Assembly (NCBI GenBank): GCA_025997675.1
Contig: BNUX01000055.1
Location: 1-19,611 of the forward strand
Length of the DNA stretch: 19,611 bases
Direction of reading: 5' to 3'
Origin: Spirochaetia bacterium
GTDB taxonomy: Bacteria; Spirochaetota; Spirochaetia; Treponematales; Breznakiellaceae
A model generated the notes under the pieces. It had not been told where the DNA came from. It did not search any database and saw only the letters and a list, made by a program, of their open reading frames with translations. Of this stretch, positions 8,462-15,131 are shown piece by piece. Within the stretch, counting starts at the first letter, position 1. Every line of letters starts with the position of its first letter. The translations under genes and the position numbers were made by a program.

Positions 8462-9844
8462 CTATGCCGCCTCCGTAAGAACACTGCTCAACCGTTCCAG
8501 GGCGCATCCCCGGGAACCCTTCAATAACACTAAATCTCCGGGACGGATATACCCTTCCAGTTCCCGTGCCAACACGTCCATGGTGTCGGTGAAGAATACT
8601 TCCGCAGGGTTTAGCGCTTCCAGGGCGCTCCTGGTCTCCGTGCCGTAAAGGAAGACCCGGTCCGCACGGGAAGAAGCCAGGAGCCGGCCTATGGCCCGGT
8701 GGGCTTCCCGGGACTGCTCCCCCAGTTCCAGCATGGAGCCTACCACGTAGACCTTCCGCCCCGGCCACGCAAGGCCGTCACAGAACGCGATGGCCGCCGC
8801 CGCCGATTCCGGGTTGGCATTATAGCAGTCCCGGATCACCGTTACCCTGCCCCGGAGTATCTCGCCCCGCCCGAAAAGGGGCTTGACCTGCGCCAGCCCC
8901 TCCCGGATGGATAGCGAACCCAGATGAAGGGAACGGGCTATGGCAATGGCCGCCAGGGCATCCTGTAAGTTGTGTTTGCCGGTCAGGCCAAACCGGACTT
9001 TTGTCCCCTCCCAAATCATTTCTGTTCCCTCAAGGCCCCTATCCCGAACTTCCCCCAGTTCAGGATAGGTAGACTGACCGTAGAAACTCACCCGTCCCGC
9101 AACGCCCTCCGCCAGTGCATCCCGGCAAGCGTCATCATCAGGAATCAGTGCCGTTTCTGTCCCGGTAAACTCAGAAAAAATAGCCTTCTTTTCCTCAAGA
9201 ATTGCAGCCTTACTGCCGAGAATACCGATATGGGCAGTCCCGATGTTGGTAATCAAAGCAATGACGGGTTTTAAGACCCGGGCCAATTCACGAATCTCAC
9301 CTTTGCGGTTCATCCCCATCTCGAATATCCCCACTTCATGGTGGGAACGGACGGCAAACACCGACAATGGCAGCCCTGTTTCCGAATTGAGGTTCCCCGG
9401 ATTAATCACCACCTGTTTTTCCCGGCCAACCATTGCGGCGGCAATTTCCTTGGTGGTGGTTTTTCCGGAAGAACCGGTGATCCCTACCCTGAGCAGCTTC
9501 GGGAAAAGTGACAGATACGCTGCGGCACAATCCTGAAGACCCTTCAAGGTATCGGGAACCGCGAAGAGGACTCTCCCGGCCTGCCGAACGCCTTCGTCGA
9601 GCCGGGATTCCGCCACAATTGCCGCGACGGCGCCGGCCTTAAAGGCGGCCTCCACAAAGAGGTGCCCGTCCTGGGCAGACCCGATAAGCGCTACAAAGAG
9701 GCCACCCGGCAGGACTTCCCGGGAATCAATATGCACGGAACTGAAACCCTGCAACTTATCCTTTGCAGTATCGCTGCGGAAATCGAGGAAAGACCCCCCA
9801 AGGGCTTTGTGTACTGCCTCAAAGCTCATGAGCATCTCAGCCAT
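8462..9844 (-). CDS. murF: UDP-MurNAc-tripeptide:D-Ala-D-Ala ligase MurF
   Basis: ATP-dependent cytoplasmic ligase that adds D-Ala-D-Ala to UDP-MurNAc-tripeptide, making the substrate of MraY, which is encoded next. With the ATG at 9844 (GGAG 8 bp upstream) it has 460 residues; a TTG at 9868 is a less likely alternative. Domain 1 (about 1-112) binds UDP. The central ATPase domain holds the P-loop GITGSSGKTTT (about 121-131), NLNSETGLPLSVF, EMGMNRKGEI and NIGTAHIGILGSKAAILEEK. The C-terminal domain shows DCYNANPESAAAAI and VVGSMLELGEQSREAHRAIG. The start overlaps the ftsL stop by 8 bp. No murE, murD, murG or murC is present in this cluster. Confidence 0.95.
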   Translation of the reverse strand: MAEMLMSFEAVHKALGGSFLDFRSDTAKDKLQGFSSVHIDSREVLPGGLFVALIGSAQDGHLFVEAAFKAGAVAAIVAESRLDEGVRQAGRVLFAVPDTLKGLQDCAAAYLSLFPKLLRVGITGSSGKTTTKEIAAAMVGREKQVVINPGNLNSETGLPLSVFAVRSHHEVGIFEMGMNRKGEIRELARVLKPVIALITNIGTAHIGILGSKAAILEEKKAIFSEFTGTETALIPDDDACRDALAEGVAGRVSFYGQSTYPELGEVRDRGLEGTEMIWEGTKVRFGLTGKHNLQDALAAIAIARSLHLGSLSIREGLAQVKPLFGRGEILRGRVTVIRDCYNANPESAAAAIAFCDGLAWPGRKVYVVGSMLELGEQSREAHRAIGRLLASSRADRVFLYGTETRSALEALNPAEVFFTDTMDVLARELEGYIRPGDLVLLKGSRGCALERLSSVLTEAA

Positions 9845-10130
9845 CGTTCCGTCTCCGGCTGTTTTCAATCCTGATCTGCAATATATCCTCGGGGAGCTTT
9901 TTCATAAGCCCCAATTCTTCCACCGCAATCTGTTCTATCCGTTCTGCGGATGAATAGAGGCCTATCTCGGCGATAAGCCGTTTATTACGTTCTACCCATT
10001 CTTCCTGGACCACCTCGAGACGCCGCACCTCCTTCTGTAGAACTGCATAGCGCCTGGCCTGCACAACGGTGACTCCTAAAAACAGGGGGAGGGTCAGGGA
10101 AAGAAGGTAGAGCAATACGAACCGCCTCAT
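9837..10130 (-). CDS. ftsL: FtsL-like bitopic cell division protein
   Basis: Small divisome protein expected to pair with an FtsB-like partner and FtsQ. The 97 residues hold a short basic N-terminus, one membrane helix (about 4-24, FVLLYLLSLTLPLFLGVTVV) and a coiled-coil-prone segment (about 28-60) rich in Leu, Val, Glu and Arg, followed by EELGLMKKLPEDILQIRIEN. This is the FtsL layout, in which a conserved acidic-hydrophobic tail follows the coil. Sequence conservation is low, so the call depends on topology and on its place directly after rsmH, the standard ftsL position. It starts within the rsmH stop (ATGA, 4-bp overlap) and its end overlaps murF. Confidence 0.85.
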   Translation of the reverse strand: MRRFVLLYLLSLTLPLFLGVTVVQARRYAVLQKEVRRLEVVQEEWVERNKRLIAEIGLYSSAERIEQIAVEELGLMKKLPEDILQIRIENSRRRNDG

Positions 10131-11080
10131 GCTTGTATATCCTCGTCAAGTACTTTTTCAACTACCCGCAACTTGGCGCTCCGGGAAGGTGGATTATTCC
10201 GAACCTCATCGAATCCCGGGGCAACCGCTTTCCGTGTTACCAAATTCACCACCCGGCGGCCCTCACATCTACATATCGGCATTTCCGGCGGGCAAATACA
10301 GTCCCGGCTCTTGTCACGGAAGAAGTTTTTCACCCCGCGGTCCTCCAGGGAATGAAAGCTGATAACCCCCATCCGCCCCCCGGCTTTCAGCGCCCTTAAG
10401 GCCGGTTCCAGCAATTCCAGCAATCTGCACAGTTCCCCGTTTACCGCGATTCGCAGGGCCTGGAAGGTCTTTGTTGCCGGGTGCGCCCTTAAGCGCCGGT
10501 ATTCCGCCGGGACCGCCCGGCTTACCATGTCCGCCAATGCCGCAGTCCCGGTAATGGCCCCCCGTGATCGGTTTTCTACAATAGAATGGGCTATGCGCCG
10601 GGAGTACCGTTCCCCGGCGTTGTTGTAGATCATGTCCGCCAGGTCCTTTTCGGGAAGCCGGGCTATCAGGTCCGCCGCAGTATCTCCCCGGCTTGTGTCA
10701 ATCCGCATATCCAGGGCCTCATCCTTGCGGAAGCTGAACCCCCTGCCGGACTCCTCATAATGGTACATACTCACCCCCAGGTCGATGAGGATGGTATCGG
10801 GCCGTTCATCGCCGTCACCTGATTCCGCAAAGTAGTCCTGGGACCAGCCCTGGTAGAAACGGATCCGCTCCCCGAATCCCCCCAACCGCTCCCTGGCCCT
10901 TTCCTGTATATCCCGGTCCGCATCAATGCCCACCATCCTGAGGGTGGGGAACCGGGAAAGAAAGGCGAAACTGTGCCCGCCTTCCCCCAGGGTGGCGTCT
11001 ATCATGAACTCACCTTCGGTGCGGGGCGCCAGGTAGTGGATAGTTTCTTCCAATAAAACCGGGGTATGGACGATGGTCAT
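10127..11080 (-). CDS. rsmH: 16S rRNA (cytosine-1402-N4) methyltransferase RsmH (MraW)
   Basis: SAM-dependent methyltransferase acting on C1402 of 16S rRNA in the ribosomal P site. It has 317 residues. Motifs in order: the N-terminal HTPVLLEETIHYLAP, SAM-binding DATLGEGGHSFAFL (about 28-41), DLGVSMYHYEESGRGFSF, LDMRID, HPATKTFQALRIAVNGEL, GGRMGVISFHSLEDR and the closing NPPSRSAKLRVVEK. A Cys-rich stretch (CICPPEMPICRC) near residue 265 is typical of the family. The catalytic helical insertion is present. It overlaps mraZ upstream and ftsL downstream by 4 bp each, in standard dcw order. Confidence 0.97.
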   Translation of the reverse strand: MTIVHTPVLLEETIHYLAPRTEGEFMIDATLGEGGHSFAFLSRFPTLRMVGIDADRDIQERARERLGGFGERIRFYQGWSQDYFAESGDGDERPDTILIDLGVSMYHYEESGRGFSFRKDEALDMRIDTSRGDTAADLIARLPEKDLADMIYNNAGERYSRRIAHSIVENRSRGAITGTAALADMVSRAVPAEYRRLRAHPATKTFQALRIAVNGELCRLLELLEPALRALKAGGRMGVISFHSLEDRGVKNFFRDKSRDCICPPEMPICRCEGRRVVNLVTRKAVAPGFDEVRNNPPSRSAKLRVVEKVLDEDIQA

Positions 11081-11541
11081 AGTTGGCCGCCCTTTTCCCG
11101 CAATAGGGCATCCCCCAGTTTTTTGGAAGCGGTCTTATACTCCTCAGAGCTCTCATCCAAATAGGCTTTATACCGGTCGGCGTCCCAAATCTCTACAATA
11201 TCATCCTGGCCGAGAACGACACAGTCCCGGGTCAGAGCCGCGTATTCCCGCAGGATTTGAGGAATTGCTATACGCCCCGCCTTATCAATTTCCACATCCT
11301 GGGCGGGCCCGATGAAGTGACGCCGAAATGCCCGGAAATCGGGAATGAACGCGGAACTGGAGGCCCGTACTTCCTGCATCAGCGCTTCCCATCCCTCCAT
11401 AGGATAGAGCCAAAGGCAGTCGTCTTCCCCCTTGGTGAGCTTGTGGGTATTGTCCTCCAGCGCAGCCCGAATCTTTGTGGGCAGACTTATACGGCCTTTA
11501 TCGTCGAGGGTGATCTTGTATTCGCCGGTCAGAGACTTCAT
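11077..11541 (-). CDS. mraZ: Transcriptional regulator MraZ
   Basis: DNA-binding protein of the AbrB-like double-barrel fold that usually represses its own dcw operon. It contains two copies of the D-x-x-G-R motif: LDDKGRISLPTKIR near the N-terminus and IDKAGRIAIPQILR near residue 90. The ATG at 11541 gives 154 residues (MKSLTGEYKITLDDKGRISL), close to the usual length. An in-frame GTG at 11547 would add two residues; the AGGA site sits between the ideal positions for the two, so the start is not fully certain. First gene of the operon, overlapping rsmH by 4 bp. Its probable operator lies immediately upstream. Confidence 0.96.
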   Translation of the reverse strand: MKSLTGEYKITLDDKGRISLPTKIRAALEDNTHKLTKGEDDCLWLYPMEGWEALMQEVRASSSAFIPDFRAFRRHFIGPAQDVEIDKAGRIAIPQILREYAALTRDCVVLGQDDIVEIWDADRYKAYLDESSEEYKTASKKLGDALLREKGGQL

Positions 11542-11547
11542 TCTCAC

Positions 11548-11607
11548 GTTTTCCTATATTCTTCCAAGTTGATCCAATTTATCCCACTTGAACCCACTTA
11601 ATCCTAT
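11548..11607 (-). promoter_or_regulatory. Six-copy MraZ operator repeat
   Basis: Read on the minus strand, six units follow in exact 10-bp register: TAGGATTAAG, TGGGTTCAAG, TGGGATAAAT, TGGATCAACT, TGGAAGAATA and TAGGAAAACG. Characterised MraZ proteins bind direct TGGGN repeats separated by 5 bp near their own promoters, so this array fits a MraZ box on one face of the helix. The two central units match best. The array runs from the -10 box to the ribosome site; the last unit includes the AGGA before mraZ, so binding could block both transcription and translation start. Confidence 0.85.
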
Positions 11608-11633
11608 TATATTGCTTCATTTGAAGCCGTCAA
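11606..11633 (-). promoter_or_regulatory. Sigma-70-type promoter of the division operon
   Basis: On the minus strand TTGACG (11633-11628) and a perfect TATAAT (11611-11606) are separated by 16 bp. The predicted transcript starts inside the operator repeats, about 55-60 bases before mraZ. The spacer contains a 14-bp palindrome, GCTTCATTTGAAGC (11614-11627). No other strong promoter was noticed within the operon, so this one probably serves all genes down to topA. Confidence 0.85.
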
Positions 11634-11693
11634 TCACTTTTTTAGAAAAAATGTTATAAATAGTAAAATATTTTTTCTTTGTACTACACGGAT

Positions 11694-12443
11694 ATGAGGC
11701 AAATAGAGCAGCTTGCCCGGTTCTCTGCGGATGGGTATGATCGGCCAATGACTTTGGACGAACAAAAATGCGGCATTGGAACCAAGCGGGAGGGCAGCCT
11801 CCACCGGTCCCTGAAATTCCGCTATACCGGTGTTACGGGGAATATTGAGGTGAGCCGGGGCGCCTATGTCTGCGACGGGGTCAACGAGGAGGGGGAAATG
11901 CTGGAGGTGCAAACCGGCAGCTTCGGCCCCTTAAAGAAAAAAGTGCCGGAACTGCTGCGGCTGGGGCCGGTACGTATCATCCACCCCATTATCATCCGCA
12001 AAACCATTGAGACATGGGATGAGGCGGGGGTACTTCTCCGCCGCCGGAAGAGTCCCCGGAAGGGCGCCCCCTGGGATGTCTTCAAGGCCCTGATCTACGC
12101 CCCGGAACTGCCCCTCTTACCGGGACTCAGGGTGGAACTGGCCCTGGTGGATGTGCTGGAAACGCGCGTCCTGGATGGCAAGGGTTCCTGGCGGCGGAAG
12201 GGGGCCAGCATTACTGATAAAAGCGTTACGGAATATCACGAGACCTTGGTGTTTACCGCCCCCAAGGACTACAAGTACTTCCTGCCCTTTAAGGCACGGG
12301 AAACCTTCACGGTGCGGGCCTTGGCGGAAAAGGCGGGGATACCGGCGCCGGTAGCGGCAAAGGCCCTCTACGTCCTGACCCGAATCGGATTGGCGAAACG
12401 GGTGGGGAAAACGGGTAATGCCTGGGTGTACCGGAAAAGCTGA
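11694..12443 (+). CDS. Uncharacterised protein, nuclease-like core plus winged-helix tail
   Basis: Not recognised as a named family. The ATG at 11694 gives 249 residues; an upstream in-frame TTG at 11679 is possible and no clear ribosome site is seen. Residues about 25-80 read GIGTKREGSLHRSLKFRY, then YVCDGVNEEGEMLEVQTGSF. An early Glu followed by Asp and then E-x-Q resembles a PD-(D/E)XK nuclease core with Gln in place of Lys; this is inference from spacing only. The last 50 residues (ARETFTVRALAEKAGIPAPV and onward) look like a winged helix for DNA binding. It is divergent from mraZ across an AT-rich gap of about 60 bp. Codon use resembles the division operon, so it may be ancestral rather than newly acquired. 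Confidence 0.75.
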   Translation: MRQIEQLARFSADGYDRPMTLDEQKCGIGTKREGSLHRSLKFRYTGVTGNIEVSRGAYVCDGVNEEGEMLEVQTGSFGPLKKKVPELLRLGPVRIIHPIIIRKTIETWDEAGVLLRRRKSPRKGAPWDVFKALIYAPELPLLPGLRVELALVDVLETRVLDGKGSWRRKGASITDKSVTEYHETLVFTAPKDYKYFLPFKARETFTVRALAEKAGIPAPVAAKALYVLTRIGLAKRVGKTGNAWVYRKS

Positions 12444-12471
12444 AGGGTGGTAAGCAGCCCCGCCCGGAAAG

Positions 12472-12821
12472 CCCCGGCTATTGAGGGAAGAACCCAGGCT
12501 ATCGGGGGAAGAACCCAGGCTATCGGGGGAAGAACCCAGGCTATCGGGGGAAGAACCCGGGCTATCGGGGGAAGAACCCAGGCTATCGAGGGAAGAACCC
12601 AAAGTCGCAGGGTAAGAAACCGGGCTTTTTTGCAATGTCCCGAGCTTTCCCGGTGCGAGCCCCGGCTATGGAGCACCAGTTCGGGCTTTGTGGTTGGGAG
12701 CCCGGGCTTTCCGGCTCCGGTCCAGGCTTTGTGGTTGGGAGCCTGGGCTATCCGGGTGGGAGCCCGGGTTCTTATACCGATAGCTCGGGCTCTCTGAAAA
12801 AAGCCCGGGCTATTTTGGAGG
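12472..12821. repeat. 21-bp tandem array, exact then degenerate
   Basis: Six near-identical 21-bp units (12472-12597) share the pattern CCC(A/G)GGCTATCGGGGGAAGAA. The array continues with about eleven drifted units of 18-22 bp to 12821, each keeping a CCNGGGCT(A/T)T core with a variable second half. Because the period is a multiple of three and has no stops, frames stay open on both strands here (for example AIGGRTQ repeated on plus, and PPIAWVL repeats on minus). These lack ribosome sites and family resemblance, so they are treated as by-products. The non-coding stretch continues to about 13222. Confidence 0.85.
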
Positions 12822-12871
12822 AATTTCGAATTTTCAGGTGTTGAAATACCGGTTTTAGCGAGTTCGCCTAT

Positions 12872-12951
12872 ATAGAGCGAATCACGCAAAATGAAAAAGA
12901 AGCGTAAAAGGGCTGCAATGAACGTCAATCTGCCGGTCACAGGCAGCGTCA
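12872..12951 (+). repeat. 80-bp direct repeat, left copy
   Basis: About 75 of 80 bases match the copy at 14553-14632 in the same orientation. It begins ATAGAGCGAATCACGCAAAA and ends with TGCCGGTCAC plus 12 further bases. Read on plus from the ATG at 12891 it encodes a 28-residue basic peptide starting MKKKRKRAAMNVNLPVTGSV, of doubtful reality. The pair frames a 1.6-kb islet of decayed toxin-antitoxin and transposase pieces. Confidence 0.85.
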
Positions 12952-13125
12952 GGGGGGTTAAGATGAGGGGGCGCTTTTGGTAAAATTGGAAGACTTACTC
13001 ATACTTCATAAGATAGTCTATCCGTCGGTAAAAAGCAAGGGGTTGGGAGCGAATTGTTGATTTATTTTTGGGTATTGTAGGCTTTGCGCTACCGCAGGGG
13101 GAAAACGTCCCCGCCGTGCGGCGGT

Positions 13126-13161
13126 GGCGCTGGCGGCAGCTATGGCGGCCGGCGCCTTTTT
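13126..13161 (+). terminator. Rho-independent terminator-like hairpin
   Basis: GGCGCTGGC (13126-13134) pairs with GCCGGCGCC (13148-13156) with one G-U pair, and is followed directly by TTTTT. No intact gene ends just upstream, so it may be left over from a lost gene. A further GC-rich hairpin (CCGCCGTGCGGCGG) lies just before it. Confidence 0.55.
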
Positions 13162-13222
13162 CTCTTGTATTACACCGCCGTTTCCCCTATAGTTAAAGAA
13201 CCTTGGAGGTTCCCCGAATTAT

Positions 13223-13321
13223 ATGCTTGATGCCTGTTCTCTCCTTGCGCTTCTCAATAGGGAACCCGGTGGACTCCTTATGGGGCTTACCATGTTAGGA
13301 GGAAAATATGCAAATAATTGA
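13223..13321 (+). pseudogene. PIN-domain toxin, 5' fragment
   Basis: A 32-codon frame starts MLDACSLLALLNREPGG, which matches the beginning of VapC-like PIN ribonucleases (first catalytic Asp in LDAC, then L-x-x-L-L-N-x-E-P-G-G). After residue 17 it turns to unrelated sequence (LLMGLTMLGGKYANN) and stops inside the start of the next gene. Only the first catalytic acid of four is present, so it cannot be active. It is the stump of a toxin gene cut by a deletion whose breakpoint lies just before the antitoxin's ribosome site. Confidence 0.6.
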
Positions 13322-13541
13322 ATACACAGATTTTTCGCAGGATGTTTCCAGGGCTTTTGATATTGCCTTAGTTGATGAGGTAATTATTACCAACAAAAAT
13401 GGGAAGGATTATAAACTGGCTCCCGTGCCCAATAAAACGTTGGAAGAAAAATCCCCCTTAGAAAATGTTCCTGGTATAAAGATAAATGTAACCATGCAAC
13501 AAATTGTAGAAATTCTCCGCGAATGCAGAGCCGGAATATAA
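13308..13541 (+). CDS. Probable orphan antitoxin
   Basis: A 77-residue protein, MQIIEYTDFSQDVSRAFDIA onward, with GGAGG 5 bp before the ATG. The first 45 residues resemble Phd/YefM-type antitoxins, where a short alpha/beta fold binds operator DNA (YTDFSQDVSRAFD, then DEVIITNKNGKDYKL). The C-terminal half (PLENVPGIKINVTMQQIVEI) would be the toxin-neutralising segment. No intact toxin follows; the bases after the stop are transposase-like debris. The family assignment is by resemblance only. It may act as a solitary antitoxin against related toxins encoded elsewhere. Confidence 0.7.
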   Translation: MQIIEYTDFSQDVSRAFDIALVDEVIITNKNGKDYKLAPVPNKTLEEKSPLENVPGIKINVTMQQIVEILRECRAGI

Positions 13542-13872
13542 AGGGAAAAACACGGGCGCCTCACCAAGCCATTCGATATTTGTCTAAGTCTTCCCCCTAA
13601 AACAGCCGATTCCCGCACCGCAGCTCTTTTATCAGACAGAATGAGGGTGATTATCCGGGAATCCGGCCTGAATCAGAAGGAATGTGCCAAAAGCCTCAAT
13701 GATGTTCATGTTTTCCGCAGATGTTTTGTTGAGGGTATGGTTTTTGTCCTCTCTGAAGGTGACGCCCAAATAGAAGGTGGAATACGCCGGGACAGTACAA
13801 ATTGAACTCTACAACAACAATCAGAGTATGCCCGTGCGCTTCCAGGATGGCTACTATCGGACTGTTTCCTAG
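13542..13872 (+). pseudogene. Decayed coding fragments, possibly transposase
   Basis: The frame continuing after the antitoxin stop is open to 13805. It contains an ATG at 13641 giving MRVIIRESGLNQKECAKSLN and 34 more residues; the L-N-Q-K-E-C-A-K-S-L part looks like the first helices of a helix-turn-helix. Overlapping in another frame, 13793-13872 reads VQIELYNNNQSMPVRFQDGY and ends RTVS-stop, which resembles the C-terminal tail of integrase-core transposases. Together they suggest a transposase gene collapsed by deletion, but neither piece is decisive. No inverted repeats were found around it. Confidence 0.35.
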
Positions 13873-13925
13873 CGCTGTTTACAAAACCCTCGTATTAAGC
13901 TATTATAAAATCATTGGAGACCAGC

Positions 13926-14556
13926 ATGGGTACGAGAGTTAAACCGGTGCAACCCACCGAGATAAAGGATATTAAAATCGTCCGGGAAGCCATAGCGCAG
14001 ATCCGCAGAAAACCTAGCCATCCGAAAAGGACGTATAAAATAATGAGCGCCCGTATTTCCATCAGCCGTAAAAACTTCGGCAAATTTCTCCACATAGAGC
14101 AACTAAGCCCCGGTACTCCCCTTGACGGTTTTTCCTGTTCCATCCAGGAATACAACGACTATCTGACACAAGATGCCTCCTGTGGGAACGCTCTACCCGG
14201 AGTCTTGTTGCCTATATGTCACTCATAGCCGATGCCATTAAGCTATCGGTTTCCGAAAAAGAACTTCATAACCTCAATTACCCCTTCAAGACCATCCCTG
14301 CCATGAAGATCGCCAAACTCGCCGTGTCCCAATCCGCCCAAAAAATCTATAAGGGTATTGGTTCATTTATGATTGACAGCAGTATGGTCCTCGCTCAATA
14401 TTGCAACCTCAAAAACCGTAAAACTATCAGTATGCGAAAAGATATATTTGCATAACAATGGATTTCACGGTGCAAGAGGCCATCTATCTTATTACTACGT
14501 ATCCTAAGAAAGAGAAGGACAATCTGTCCAAAAAGGAACGAAACGACTCCCCATAG
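13926..14556 (+). pseudogene. GNAT acetyltransferase (toxin-like), frameshifted
   Basis: Two overlapping frames appear to be halves of one gene. The first (13926-14228, GGAG 6 bp before the ATG) ends with LSPGTPLDGFSCSIQEYNDY followed by LTQDA, like the N-terminus of AtaT/TacT-type GNAT toxins (G-F-x-C-x-x-x-x-L-N-x-x-L). The next frame (from about 14175 to 14455) continues as RSLVAYMSLIADAIKLSVSE and then IPAMKIAKLAVSQSAQKIYK, the GNAT core strand and acetyl-CoA loop region, where a full protein would show R/Q-x-x-G-x-G (here KIYKGIG). A third frame to 14556 may hold the C-terminus. At least one frameshift near 14175-14215 separates the parts. These enzymes acetylate charged tRNA; this copy should be dead. 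Confidence 0.5.
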
Positions 14557-14632
14557 AGCGAATCACGCAAAATGAAAAAAGAGCGTAAAAGGGCTACAAT
14601 GAACGTCAATCTGCCGGTCACTGGCAGTGTCA
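14553..14632 (+). repeat. 80-bp direct repeat, right copy
   Basis: Same orientation as the copy at 12872-12951, with about five mismatches. The two starts are 1,681 bp apart. Sequence resemblance stops abruptly on both sides of the repeat, as expected for a mobile or duplicated unit rather than a long segmental duplication. Confidence 0.85.
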
Positions 14633-14663
14633 CCCCCGTCCTTGTTACACGGGGAACCTCTCC

Positions 14664-15074
14664 TCAGTCCAGTTCGTTGAGGTATTCATCGCCGTGAACA
14701 CCGACGAGACAGCCCTCAACAGGGTTGGGCATAAGGTCAAGCAGTTCCATGGCGGTGATTGAAAACAGGTTGCTTGCACCGAGAGGCGCGATGGCGGCGT
14801 CCATATCAATTCTGCGGTCGTGCCAGATGATTTGCATTGGGCTGGATATGTCCATGTTGGCCGACTGCCCGCCCGCCAGCCTGAACACTTGTTCGCCTGT
14901 CTTGCGAAGTCCTAAGCGCTCAAAAACATCCCTGGTGATAACATTCCGGTGCGCTCCGGTATCAGCCTTAAAATGTACGGTAGTTTGGCGTATTTCCGAT
15001 TCTTTGATACGCCCCCGGCTGAAATCAGATACATCGTCTGAGTTCCTGACTACTAAATCTTCATAAACGGTCAT
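14664..15074 (-). CDS. Retropepsin-like (clan AA) aspartic protease domain protein
   Basis: A 136-residue protein starting at ATG 15074, with AAGGAGA 4 bp upstream; an ATG further out has no ribosome site. Residues about 35-60 read VHFKADTGAHRNVITRDVFE. The D-T-G-A tetrad after a hydrophobic strand is the active-site signature of retroviral-type aspartic proteases, which act as homodimers when this small. The middle (QVFRLAGGQSANMDISSPMQ) and the end (LGASNLFSITAMELLDLMPN) fit the following beta strands. No signal peptide or membrane segment is seen, so it is probably cytoplasmic. Its substrate is unknown. It lies alone between the right 80-bp repeat and the lipoprotein terminator. Confidence 0.7.
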   Translation of the reverse strand: MTVYEDLVVRNSDDVSDFSRGRIKESEIRQTTVHFKADTGAHRNVITRDVFERLGLRKTGEQVFRLAGGQSANMDISSPMQIIWHDRRIDMDAAIAPLGASNLFSITAMELLDLMPNPVEGCLVGVHGDEYLNELD

Positions 15075-15131
15075 AGTGTCTCCTTCATAATGCCAGTATA
15101 CCACACAACCGAGGTAAACTCCACCCGCCAA

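Noticed and set aside
12472..12821. CRISPR array
   Set aside because: The period is 21 bp with no 25-40 bp repeat separated by unique spacers, and no cas genes are present.
12368..12940. 190-codon minus-strand frame over the tandem array
   Set aside because: It is open because the 21-bp unit lacks stops; the Pro/Ile/Trp/Leu repeats, missing ribosome site and overlap with a real gene end argue against coding.
13000..13222. Gene in the stretch between the 80-bp repeat and the PIN stump
   Set aside because: No frame with a ribosome site or family resemblance; only GC-rich hairpins including the terminator-like one were seen.
14460..14560. Separate small gene starting MDFTVQEAIYL
   Set aside because: No ribosome site, and it fits better as the shifted C-terminal tail of the broken GNAT gene.
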